Origin: TMP-86 sp964247385
GTDB lineage: Bacteria; Pseudomonadota; Gammaproteobacteria; Steroidobacterales; Steroidobacteraceae
DNA length: 64,000 nt
NCBI GenBank assembly: GCA_964247385.1
Contig: CAXTUB010000001.1
Location: forward strand, 1-64,000
Direction: 5' to 3'
Shown piece after piece: positions 1 to 8,106 of the stretch; the stretch's first letter is position 1, and the number at the start of each line of letters is the position of its first letter. Below the pieces are notes generated by a model, which was not told the DNA's origin, did not search any database, and saw nothing but the letters and a program-made list of their open reading frames with translations. The position numbers and the translations under genes were made by a program.

Positions 1-1185
1 CTCACGGGCCGGCATCCGTTCGCGAACGCTGATGGTGGGCGCCAGCAGCGCTCCATGCGCCCGGAGAAAGCCGCTCACCTTCCGCATCGGAAATACCGCG
101 CGCTGGCGCATGCGCTCGAGTTCAGCCGCGCCGATCGCACCGCGAGCGTGCAACAATTCTTGAATGAATTCGGCGAAGGCCCGGCACGTGCGCCCGTGCA
201 TTGGTCCGCGGCCGCGGCGCTCGTGGTGATCGCGGCGATTGCCGCGGTTGTTTGGCTGCGACCGCAGCGCGTGGCGCGACCAATACCCGCAGCCTCGCCC
301 GGCGACACCGTGCGCGATTGTCCGACGTGCCCTCTCCTGCGCGTGCTGCCGCCTGGAAAGTTTGTGCAAGGAGCCCGGGCGGGAGAGGAGGGCTCGACGG
401 ATGCCGAACGGCCCGCACACGCCGTTCAAATCGCCTATTCCATGGCGGTTGGCGTGAGCGAGATTACGGTCGGTGAATTTCGAGAGTTTGTCGAGGCTAC
501 ACATGCACGCCTCAATGGCTGCAACGTCTACGATGGAGCATGGCGCTTCGATGCGGATGCAGCCTGGGATCGGCCGGGTTTTGCGCAGACAGATATGCAT
601 CCCGCGGTGTGTGTGTCGTGGAATGACGCGCGCGCGTATGCGGCGTGGCTATCAAAGAAGACCGGGCTCACTTATCGGCTGCCGAGCGTCTCCGAATGGG
701 AATTTGCAGCGCGCGGGGAAGCGGCTGGTGCCGCACCGGCCGCAGGCGCCGCCGCGCTGACCGGGCCGGCGGTGCGCGGCGAGATCCGCGCGGAGGGCGC
801 CGTGAAGCAGGCCGCCGCAATGTGCGAGCGGGCGAACGTCGCCGATCAAGCGGCCGAGCAGCGTTACCCCGGCTGGACGGTATTTGCATGCAATGATCGA
901 TTCGTGAACACGGCGCCGGCGGCGTCATTCAAGGCTAACTCGTTCGGGCTGCACGATATGTTGGGCAATGCGTTCGAGTGGACGGAAGACTGTTGGCACG
1001 ATGACTATCGCGGCGCTCCCACGGACGGTAGGGCTCGCACGGATGGTTCATGTGCCGAGCATGAGGCGCGAGGCGCATCTTGGTTCAGCGCTCCGCGGTT
1101 CGTGCGCGTGGCATACCGCAATCGGTTCGATCGTAACTATCGCAGCAGCACGTTGGGTTTTCGAATTGTCAGGGGCTCGTCATGA
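1..1185 (+). CDS. Ser/Thr protein kinase C-terminal part with TM segment and FGE/SUMF1-like domain (5' truncated)
   Basis: The reading frame is open from base 1, so the N-terminal part lies outside the window. The first translated residues (LTGRHPF, then RALAHALEFSRADRTASVQQF) match the end of a Hanks-type kinase domain. One membrane segment (AAAALVVIAAIAAVVWL) follows, about 50-70 residues after the ATG at 55. The rest is an FGE-sulfatase/SUMF1-type domain (PGKFVQGA, EITVGEFREFV, VSWNDARAYAAWL, LPSVSEWEFAARG, GLHDMLGNAFEWTEDCW, TLGFRIVRG). The expected topology is a cytoplasmic kinase and a periplasmic SUMF1-like domain. The segment that carries the two catalytic Cys in true FGEs reads GASWFSAPRFVRVAYR here, with no Cys, so the domain is probably a binding module, not a formylglycine generator. 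The stop overlaps the next gene by 4 bases. Confidence 0.8.
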   Translation, partial: LTGRHPFANADGGRQQRSMRPEKAAHLPHRKYRALAHALEFSRADRTASVQQFLNEFGEGPARAPVHWSAAAALVVIAAIAAVVWLRPQRVARPIPAASPGDTVRDCPTCPLLRVLPPGKFVQGARAGEEGSTDAERPAHAVQIAYSMAVGVSEITVGEFREFVEATHARLNGCNVYDGAWRFDADAAWDRPGFAQTDMHPAVCVSWNDARAYAAWLSKKTGLTYRLPSVSEWEFAARGEAAGAAPAAGAAALTGPAVRGEIRAEGAVKQAAAMCERANVADQAAEQRYPGWTVFACNDRFVNTAPAASFKANSFGLHDMLGNAFEWTEDCWHDDYRGAPTDGRARTDGSCAEHEARGASWFSAPRFVRVAYRNRFDRNYRSSTLGFRIVRGSS

Positions 1186-1919
1186 ACCGGGTGACTCACG
1201 CAACGAAGTGCGCTGCGATCGCAGCAGGAGTTCTCGGCTTGGGTGGATGCGCAGTCCACCCGCCCACCATTGCTCACGTGCATATCGGCCATGCGCTCAC
1301 CGGAGTGCACGTCACTCCCGACCGCAAAGGTTATCTACTCGTCGCGGAGCGGCGTGCCGATGAGGCGCTACAAGCTGCACGAAACGCGGTCGCCGCGCCC
1401 AACGTTGCGCAGCAAAAGGCGGCGGTCGCGCAAGTCATGGCGGTCACCGATTCGCCGGAGAATTTTGGAGTGCGCCAGTCGCTGGTGATGGCGGCCAACC
1501 ATATCTCGTTCGCAGCCACATCGCCCGACGCCAGCGCCAATGTGCAGCAAGCCGCATCGGTCTTCTCGGCCAGCATCGCACCAGTCATTGCCCGCTGCGA
1601 TTACATGAAGTTGCTCGCCAGCGATTTTCAGAATGCCCGAACGCCAGCTGAAGCGAGTGTCGTCGTCGCCGAGATCGAAAAGCTCGCGCTCGCTAATGTG
1701 GAAGGCGACGACAGTAACGGCGACGGCGTGAGGGGATCCGTGGCGTCCGAGTACGGAATGGCGCAATTGCGGGCGCAGCTGCAGGGCATGATCGCGCGCG
1801 AGAGCCCGCCGTATCGAACCGTCGATGAGTGGTATTTGTTCAATTTGGTCCGCTTGCCGAACGGCCGTTGGGTTTTTGACCGCTTGAGCCGCGGCGGCAA
1901 CATCGAAGGCTACAAATAG
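1182..1919 (+). CDS. Predicted outer-envelope lipoprotein, unknown function
   Basis: A 245-residue protein with a type II signal peptide: a short basic N-terminus, a hydrophobic stretch and a lipobox LGGC with the lipidated Cys at residue 23. The mature part is largely helical and Ala-rich (ERRADEALQAARNAVAAPNVAQQKAAVAQV) and ends with an aromatic, mixed-charge tail (VDEWYLFNLVRLPNGRWVF). I do not recognise a named family. The ATG overlaps the stop of the upstream kinase gene (ATGA), so the two are probably translationally coupled and work together at the envelope. Confidence 0.7.
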   Translation: MNRVTHATKCAAIAAGVLGLGGCAVHPPTIAHVHIGHALTGVHVTPDRKGYLLVAERRADEALQAARNAVAAPNVAQQKAAVAQVMAVTDSPENFGVRQSLVMAANHISFAATSPDASANVQQAASVFSASIAPVIARCDYMKLLASDFQNARTPAEASVVVAEIEKLALANVEGDDSNGDGVRGSVASEYGMAQLRAQLQGMIARESPPYRTVDEWYLFNLVRLPNGRWVFDRLSRGGNIEGYK

Positions 1920-1921
1920 CC

Positions 1922-3049
1922 GTGCGGCATCTGAAGCTTCTGGCATGCGGTGCAATGGCCAGCGCGGCATGTGTTGCGGTCGATGCGAGCGCGCAGTCCA
2001 CTTCCACGCCGCAAAAGGAAAGCGCGCCAGCCGCTGTGTGTGCGAACGGCGCAAAGCAGCCTGGCATTGCCAAGGCACGCGCAGTCCTGAACGCGAATCC
2101 GCAAGATTTGCCGGCGCGATTTGCTCTTGCGAGCGCTTGGAGCGAGCTTGGGTGCTATTCGGATGCATCTCAAGTGCTGCAAGAGGGGTTGGCCCTGCAC
2201 CCGCGCAGCACCGAGCTGCAATCTCGCGCGAAAGTAGCGAAGAGCATGATCAGCGAGCAGAATTATTTCGACAGCTTGGATACCGCCGCGCGCGGCGCCA
2301 GGCTCTCACGGGCTTCGTTTCGATGCACCCGGTTGGCGGATCTCTCAGCCTGCGAAGATGCGCTGACGCTGAATCCGAGCGACGCCAATCTCTTGCTGGG
2401 TGAGGCCGATGCGTTGGTGCAACTGCGCAGACCCGGTGAGGCCATCGGAGTGTACCGGCGCGCCGCGGCGCGAAGTCCCGCAGTGGCAAGTGCCGCGGCC
2501 GTCAAGATCGCGCAGGCGGAATCGCATCGGTTGGCGTTCTTGAGTGCTTGCGAGAGTCAGGACAGCCCGGCTGCGCTGCAGGCGTGCGATGCGGCGTGGC
2601 TGCCGGGATCCCCCGACGAGTTGCGCTTGTTCAAGCGGCGCGCCGTGCTGTTGCAGGTGAATCATCAGCCGGCGGGCGCTTTGCAAGCCTACATGTCGGC
2701 CGCGCGCCTCAAGCCTGCGGACAAGGCAACGGCCCTGGGCATCGTCACGCTGACCGAAGCAATGCCCGATGCCGATGCTTTGACACTCGCCGCGCGCGGC
2801 GCCGCGTTGATGACTCTCGGCCGGCCCGCGGAGGCCAAGCGTCCTTTGCGTGCAGCATTGCGGCTCGCGCCGAGTATGGCGGAAGCGCGGCAGCAGTTGC
2901 GCGAGGCCGAAAGCGCGGCACCTCTGGTGCGTGAAGAAGTGGATAAGCCCAAGCCCGTCGTCATGGCGAAAGCAATGCCGGAGCCGGTAGCTGCCGTGCC
3001 TGCGGCGCGCTTGTACTCCAACGAAGCTCCCGTGGGGCGCACTAATTAG
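1922..3049 (+). CDS. Exported TPR-repeat protein
   Basis: A 375-residue protein starting with GTG two bases after the lipoprotein stop. The first ~25 residues form a signal peptide ending in a VDASAQS-like cleavage region. Tetratricopeptide-type helices follow: residues ~45-95 (ARAVLNANPQDLPARFALAS, then SDASQVLQEGLALHPRS), ~145-185 (LNPSDANLLLGEADALVQLR, then PGEAIGVYRRAAARSP) and ~230-300. The tail is Pro/Lys-rich. It probably acts as a periplasmic scaffold for the preceding kinase and lipoprotein. No enzymatic motif is visible. Confidence 0.7.
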   Translation: MRHLKLLACGAMASAACVAVDASAQSTSTPQKESAPAAVCANGAKQPGIAKARAVLNANPQDLPARFALASAWSELGCYSDASQVLQEGLALHPRSTELQSRAKVAKSMISEQNYFDSLDTAARGARLSRASFRCTRLADLSACEDALTLNPSDANLLLGEADALVQLRRPGEAIGVYRRAAARSPAVASAAAVKIAQAESHRLAFLSACESQDSPAALQACDAAWLPGSPDELRLFKRRAVLLQVNHQPAGALQAYMSAARLKPADKATALGIVTLTEAMPDADALTLAARGAALMTLGRPAEAKRPLRAALRLAPSMAEARQQLREAESAAPLVREEVDKPKPVVMAKAMPEPVAAVPAARLYSNEAPVGRTN

Positions 3050-3065
3050 GGCCTTGGGGCCCTAA
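3046..3065. terminator. Perfect 8-bp hairpin at the end of the kinase-lipoprotein-TPR operon
   Basis: TTAGGGCC, loop TTGG, then GGCCCTAA form a perfect 8-bp stem that includes the TPR gene stop codon. No T-run follows on either strand, so it may be an mRNA 3'-end stabiliser or a weak terminator and not a classical intrinsic terminator. Confidence 0.4.
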
Positions 3066-3121
3066 CTCCAGCACGCGCAATTTGCCGCGATGGTCGTCCA
3101 TGCGCTGCGCGCGAAAAAGTG

Positions 3122-3565
3122 CTACCGCTTGACGATGTCCCGATGCATGGGTGCAAGCAGCGCCATGAGGCGATTCTGCAGCCGGTAAGGAATGCCGGCG
3201 CGGCCCATCGCAATGTACAGATCTTCAGCCAACGCGTTGAACTCTTGTTCATCGATATTGAGCTTGGCGTGCGCCGTACGCATGTCGCGCCCCGTGTAAG
3301 TGCAGGGTCCCTGCGATAGCTGGCAAAGCTGTTCGTACAACAGCTGCTTGAACTTCGCGATGTCGGTCTGGGCGAAAGTGAAATTGATTCGGTCGTCGGC
3401 TTCGACGACGTCCGCGAAATGATCGACCGCGGCGTGCAAGGATTTCTCGCCGCCCATGGCATCGAACAAGGTTTGATGCGCCGCGCGGACTTGCGTTGAG
3501 CACGCCACGCATGCGGCGAGCATCAGCGCGGCACAATGGATCGCACACCATGAAGATTTTTGCAT
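3122..3565 (-). CDS. Exported group 1 truncated haemoglobin
   Basis: A 147-residue protein with an N-terminal signal sequence (residues ~1-27, CAALMLAACVACSTQVRA), then a 2-on-2 globin domain. The start LFDAMGGEKSLHAAVDHF matches the group 1 truncated Hb N-terminus. The probable proximal haem ligand is His in YTGRDMRTAHAKL, and the C-terminus is LMALLAPMHRDIVKR. The position that is usually a B10 Tyr after HF is Ala, so ligand chemistry should differ from TrHbN-type NO dioxygenases. A longer frame upstream was rejected because the signal peptide begins at the Met at 3565. The ATG overlaps the stop of the upstream DUF3034 gene by one base (TAATG), pointing to a two-gene operon. Confidence 0.85.
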   Translation of the reverse strand: MQKSSWCAIHCAALMLAACVACSTQVRAAHQTLFDAMGGEKSLHAAVDHFADVVEADDRINFTFAQTDIAKFKQLLYEQLCQLSQGPCTYTGRDMRTAHAKLNIDEQEFNALAEDLYIAMGRAGIPYRLQNRLMALLAPMHRDIVKR

Positions 3566-4485
3566 TACAAGCCCACCTGTAAGGATAGATAGGCGCCGTC
3601 TTGAACGCGTGCAGTTCCCGCGCCGGACAGCACGCTGCCGACATTCAAATAGCCCGCCACCAACGACCAATGCGTCGAGGGCGTCCACGCGACAAAAACG
3701 TCCCACGCATCGCGCTCATCGTCGATCGCCAGATTGCCCGGCTTGGAGCGGTATTCGCCGCCCACGGCCACACGCCGCGTGATGAGATAAGCCAGCGTTG
3801 CCTCCGGCTCTACGTGGCGCCTCGCGCTCGTGCCGGCACCGAACCCCAACAGACCCAGCTGGTTCGCTTGAGTGAGCCGTGCCGTGACGTTGACGAGCAG
3901 ACTTTGTGCGAGGAATACTTTAGTCGCTGCGAGATAATAATCCGTCGAAGTTCGGCCGCCAGCGCCGATCTGCCGCACATCGAACAGGCCTGGCGCACCG
4001 GCGCGCGCGCCATCGGATAAGCCACGATTTCGTTTGTATTGCGCACCCGCCGCAATTTGCGGCAGCCATGAGTCTTGCGCATAAATGGCATCGCCCAACA
4101 ACCGGAGTTTTGCGCCGTACACATCCTGCTCGACGTCCAGACCATGGAGCGGGCCGCCATTGACATCGAGCCGCTGGCGCGTCGCCGAAATCTCGAATCG
4201 ATCGCGCACACCCACGGCCGCTCCGAAAGCGCGCAGCCGAAAGTCCCGCAGCGGGATTTCAGTGTAGTGAACATTGGCGCCAAAGCTCGAAGCGGTGCCA
4301 TAGCTCGTGATGGTTGCCCACGGAACGAGGCCGCCGCCTCCCGCGCCATCAATGTCGTTGAAGCCCGCCGTCAACGGCAACTTGCCCGAATCCGGGCGCA
4401 AGGCACTTTCATAGGGCGCGCGCTGGGCCAGTGCGATCGTGCTCAAAAATAGACAAGGGGCCAACCAAGCTGCGGTGCATCGCAT
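3565..4485 (-). CDS. DUF3034 family outer-membrane-like protein
   Basis: A 306-residue protein with a signal peptide (residues 1-20, cut near ALAQ). The N-terminal mature part SGKLPLTAGFNDIDGAGGGGL, then VPWATITSYGT, is characteristic of DUF3034. The rest alternates polar and hydrophobic residues and ends in LQVGL, as in a beta-barrel porin-like protein. It is the first gene of a two-gene unit with the exported truncated haemoglobin. I recall this pairing from other proteobacteria but could not check it. The biochemical function is not established. Confidence 0.8.
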   Translation of the reverse strand: MRCTAAWLAPCLFLSTIALAQRAPYESALRPDSGKLPLTAGFNDIDGAGGGGLVPWATITSYGTASSFGANVHYTEIPLRDFRLRAFGAAVGVRDRFEISATRQRLDVNGGPLHGLDVEQDVYGAKLRLLGDAIYAQDSWLPQIAAGAQYKRNRGLSDGARAGAPGLFDVRQIGAGGRTSTDYYLAATKVFLAQSLLVNVTARLTQANQLGLLGFGAGTSARRHVEPEATLAYLITRRVAVGGEYRSKPGNLAIDDERDAWDVFVAWTPSTHWSLVAGYLNVGSVLSGAGTARVQDGAYLSLQVGL

Positions 4486-4605
4486 GGATTGTCTTAAGCC
4501 TGCTCCGGTGAAAGGCTAGCATAGCATCTTGAGTGCGACTCACCCGGCGTTATGACGCAATGGCCTTGCGGGCTTCGCGCCGTATCCGCGATAGTGCGGC
4601 CATTC

Positions 4606-5076
4606 ATGAACTCATTTCCTGGCGAACAGCGGCGAGCATCGCGGGAGCGCAGGCGACGCATCTGGTGGTCGCTTCTCTACGGAAATGTTCAGCCCCGGCG
4701 GCGCGGTGCGCGCCGCGAGATCGAAGCACGATTTCATCCCGTGGATTGGCATCAATCGCGCCTGTTGGCCGTGGCGCTTTGCATTCTCGTGCTGTGCGTG
4801 ATCGATGCGTTTCTCACGCTCGTTCTGTTGCGCGACGGTGCGCGCGAGTTGAATCCCATCATGGCGTTCGCTCTCGATTCGGATATCAGCCGGTTTGCGA
4901 TCTTGAAAATGTGCCTCACCGGCGCAAGTGTGGCGTTGCTCGTGCTGCTGTCGGGCTACCGTTTTTTTCGCGTGCTGCGCGTGGAGTTTTTGCTTTACGC
5001 GGTGCTCGCGGCGTACCTGGCACTGATCTCTTATGAGACCTTCTTGCTGAACAAAGCGGACTTCACGCTATTCTAA
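4606..5076 (+). CDS. DUF5658 family small membrane protein
   Basis: A 156-residue protein. The N-terminus is strongly basic (RRASRERRRRIWWSLLYGN, then VQPRRRGARR). Three to four hydrophobic segments follow (LLAVALCILVLCVIDAFLTL, MCLTGASVALLVLLSG, EFLLYAVLAAYLALISYE). The motif D-x2-LT-x3-L-x4-A-x-ELNP (VIDAFLTLVLLRDGARELNP) is typical of DUF5658. I chose the Met at 4606 because the family similarity begins just after it; an in-frame ATG at 4552 would add 18 unlikely residues. It is transcribed away from the DUF3034 gene. Function unknown. Confidence 0.65.
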   Translation: MNSFPGEQRRASRERRRRIWWSLLYGNVQPRRRGARREIEARFHPVDWHQSRLLAVALCILVLCVIDAFLTLVLLRDGARELNPIMAFALDSDISRFAILKMCLTGASVALLVLLSGYRFFRVLRVEFLLYAVLAAYLALISYETFLLNKADFTLF

Positions 5077-5180
5077 GACGCTTGCGTGGGCGACGCCGCC
5101 ACTTCCGCGCCGTGCGAGGTTCCGCGCGACATGGGGACACGAACGGGGCGTTACGTTAAACTGCGCGCCGGTCCGACATC

Positions 5181-8066
5181 ATGAATTCACTGCCGCTGCC
5201 CGATCCGAATGCTGCGTTGACCTCCGGCAACGCGGATTACGTCGAAAGTTTGTATGACCAGTTTCTCGCCGATCCGAAGGCGCTCGATCCCGCGTGGGCG
5301 GCGTTTTTTGCCAGTGCCGCGCCAGGGGCGCGCTCGGCGCGGGCCGGCGGCGTCAAGCTCGACGTGGCGGACCGCGCTCATGCGAACGAGGCTGCCGCGG
5401 ACGCGGCCATCGCATACAGCGCAAAGCAGGGCGCGGTCTCCCGCCTCATCCAGGTGTACGCCAACCGAGGCCACTTGATTGCAGATCTCGATCCTCTGGG
5501 TCTGCAGCATCGCCCCAAACCCTTGGTCATGGAGCTTGGCTACTTCGGATTGTCGCAAAGCGATCTGGATACTGAGTTTTTCGCCGACGCGCGTCACCCT
5601 TCAGGTGGATCCCGCCGCAAATTGCGCGACATCATCTCTGAGTTGAAGCGCGTGTGGTGCGGGACGGTCGGCGCCGAATTCGCCCACATTTCCGATACCG
5701 AAGAGCGGCTATGGCTGCAAGAGCGATTCTATGCCGGGCGGCTGCACCAACAGTTCAGTGCGGACGAGCAGAAGAACATTCTGTGGCAACTCACGGCGGC
5801 CGAAGGCTTGGAGCGGTATCTGCACACCAAGTACGTAGGCCAGAAGCGCTTCTCGCTCGAGGGCGCTGACAGTCTCATTCCCTTGCTCGATGATTTGGTG
5901 CAACAGAGCGGTAATGCAGAGGTGGACGAGATCATTTTGGGCATGGCGCATCGCGGCCGGCTGAATGTGCTCGTCAATGTCCTGGGCAAATCTCCCAAAG
6001 ATTTGTTCATTGAATTCGAAGGCCGATACGATCCGACCAAGGCGCAGGGGTCGGGCGACGTGAAATATCACATGGGCTTCTCCGCGGATCTGAAAACTGC
6101 GGCGGGCAATGTGCATTTGGCACTCGCCTTCAATCCCTCGCACCTCGAGGTTGTCAGCCCCGTCATTGAAGGCTCGGTGCGCGCGCGGCAGGAACGGCGC
6201 GGCGATCATTTGGGAAGCAAGGTAATTCCCGTGCAAATCCACGGCGATGCAGCCTTTGCGGGGCAAGGCGTCATCATGGAGACGCTGCAGCTCTCCCAGG
6301 CGCGCGGCTTCTATACCGGCGGCTCACTGCACGTCATCATCAATAATCAAGTGGGGTTCACGACCAGCGAGCCGCGTGATGCGCGTTCCACGCTGTACTG
6401 CTCGGATGTGGCCAAGATGATCGAGGCGCCCATTCTGCACGTCAATGCAGATGACCCCGAGAGTGTGTGTTTTGTCACTCGCTTTGCGCTCGCCTATCGG
6501 ATGAAATTCCACAAGGACGTGGTTATCGACCTGGTGTGCTACCGAAAGCATGGCCACAATGAGGCCGATGAGCCTTCCGCCACCCAGCCCCTCATGTATC
6601 AAGCCATTCGCAAGAAGCCGACGGTGCGTCAAATCTATGCCGAGCGGCTCACGTCTGAGCGCGTGATCGGCGCGCAGGACGCGGCCCGTATGGTCGAGCA
6701 GTATCGGCAGGGTCTGGATGACGGCGCGCCGCAAGCGCGCGCTGCGCTCGGTCTGATCGGCAACAAGTACACCGTGGACTGGAGCAAGTATCTTGCGGCG
6801 GATTGGGCCGAGCCCGTACGCACCGGAGTCGAGCCTGCGCGCTTGGCCGAGCTCGGCCGCGCCATTACCACGGTGCCGCCCGACATGGTATTGCAGCCCC
6901 GGGTGTTTGCCGTGATGGAGGCGCGCGCGCGCATGGTACAAGGCCAAGCGCCGCTCGATTGGGGTTGCGCAGAAGCCTTGTCTTTCGCAAGTCTCATTCA
7001 AGAAGGCTTTCCCATCCGCTTGACCGGACAAGACAGCGGCCGCGGCACTTTTTTCCACCGGCACGCCGTACTTCACGATCAGGTCACGGGCAAGCAATAC
7101 GTGCCGCTGCAGCACCTCGCCACGCATCAGCCGACGTTTACGATCACCGACTCCACGCTTTCGGAAGAAGCCGTCATGGGTTTTGAGTACGGCTTTGCCA
7201 CGACCGAACCGCATTGCCTGACGATCTGGGAAGGCCAGTTCGGCGATTTTTGCAATGGTGCGCAAGTCATCATCGACCAATTCATCAGCTCGGGCGAGAC
7301 GAAGTGGGGCCGGCTGTGCGGGCTCGTCTTATTTTTGCCGCACGGCTTCGAAGGGCAAGGCGCTGAGCATTCCTCGGCGCGTCTCGAGCGGTTCTTGCAG
7401 CTATGCGCCGAATACAACATGCAGGTGTGCGTGCCTTCGACGCCCGCGCAAATGTTCCACATGCTGCGGCGGCAGATGCTGAGGGATTTGCGCAGGCCGT
7501 TGGTGGTCATGACCCCCAAGAGCTTGCTGCGTCATCCGCTCTCGGTATCGAGTCTGAGCGAGCTATCCAACGGGCGTTTTCGAAACGTGATCGACGAGAT
7601 CGACGAGGTCAAGCCGGAGCGCGTGCAGCGAGTTGTGTTTTGCAGCGGCAAAGTCTATTTCGATTTGCTGCGCGCAAGGCGCGATGCATCGGCGGCGAAA
7701 GATGCCCGCGCCGCCGCATCGCCCGCTGCACTGGCGGCGGTCGCCCTCGTGCGCATCGAGCAGCTCTACCCGTTTCCCTCGGAGGAATACGAAGCCATAC
7801 TGCGCAGGTACAGCCAAGCCAAGGAAATTGTTTGGTGCCAGGAGGAGCCGCAGAACCAGGGCGGCTGGTACCAGATCCGGCACCGGCTACAGGCAAAGCT
7901 CAGGCCCGAGCAGAATCTACTGTATGCAGGGCGCGCCGGCTCTGCCGCGCCGGCGACGGGAATTCACATGCTGCACGAAATGCAGCAGGCGGACTTAGTG
8001 CGTGCGGCCTTGCACGGTGCGCCCATCGAGGAAACCTCGCGTCAAACCGTACGCGTGCGTGCCTGA
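5181..8066 (+). CDS. sucA: 2-oxoglutarate dehydrogenase E1 component
   Basis: A 961-residue thiamine-diphosphate enzyme that decarboxylates 2-oxoglutarate and transfers the succinyl group to the lipoyl arm of SucB in the TCA cycle. Visible landmarks are the N-terminal E2-binding segment (NADYVESLYDQFLADPKALDPAW), the active-site loop GMAHRGRLNVLVNVLGK, the ThDP/Mg region HGDAAFAGQGVIMETLQLS with INNQVGFTTS, and the transketolase-type region GQDSGRGTFFHRHAV with GFEYGF. The length is normal for the family. It is the first gene of sucA-sucB-lpd. Confidence 0.97.
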   Translation: MNSLPLPDPNAALTSGNADYVESLYDQFLADPKALDPAWAAFFASAAPGARSARAGGVKLDVADRAHANEAAADAAIAYSAKQGAVSRLIQVYANRGHLIADLDPLGLQHRPKPLVMELGYFGLSQSDLDTEFFADARHPSGGSRRKLRDIISELKRVWCGTVGAEFAHISDTEERLWLQERFYAGRLHQQFSADEQKNILWQLTAAEGLERYLHTKYVGQKRFSLEGADSLIPLLDDLVQQSGNAEVDEIILGMAHRGRLNVLVNVLGKSPKDLFIEFEGRYDPTKAQGSGDVKYHMGFSADLKTAAGNVHLALAFNPSHLEVVSPVIEGSVRARQERRGDHLGSKVIPVQIHGDAAFAGQGVIMETLQLSQARGFYTGGSLHVIINNQVGFTTSEPRDARSTLYCSDVAKMIEAPILHVNADDPESVCFVTRFALAYRMKFHKDVVIDLVCYRKHGHNEADEPSATQPLMYQAIRKKPTVRQIYAERLTSERVIGAQDAARMVEQYRQGLDDGAPQARAALGLIGNKYTVDWSKYLAADWAEPVRTGVEPARLAELGRAITTVPPDMVLQPRVFAVMEARARMVQGQAPLDWGCAEALSFASLIQEGFPIRLTGQDSGRGTFFHRHAVLHDQVTGKQYVPLQHLATHQPTFTITDSTLSEEAVMGFEYGFATTEPHCLTIWEGQFGDFCNGAQVIIDQFISSGETKWGRLCGLVLFLPHGFEGQGAEHSSARLERFLQLCAEYNMQVCVPSTPAQMFHMLRRQMLRDLRRPLVVMTPKSLLRHPLSVSSLSELSNGRFRNVIDEIDEVKPERVQRVVFCSGKVYFDLLRARRDASAAKDARAAASPAALAAVALVRIEQLYPFPSEEYEAILRRYSQAKEIVWCQEEPQNQGGWYQIRHRLQAKLRPEQNLLYAGRAGSAAPATGIHMLHEMQQADLVRAALHGAPIEETSRQTVRVRA

Positions 8067-8106
8067 TGGTCCACCGGCCGCAACACGTTTTCATGGAGTT
8101 GTCTCG

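Noticed and set aside
6324..7280. 318-codon open frame antisense to sucA
   Set aside because: It is a shadow of the strongly conserved SucA frame in GC-rich DNA. It matches no known family.
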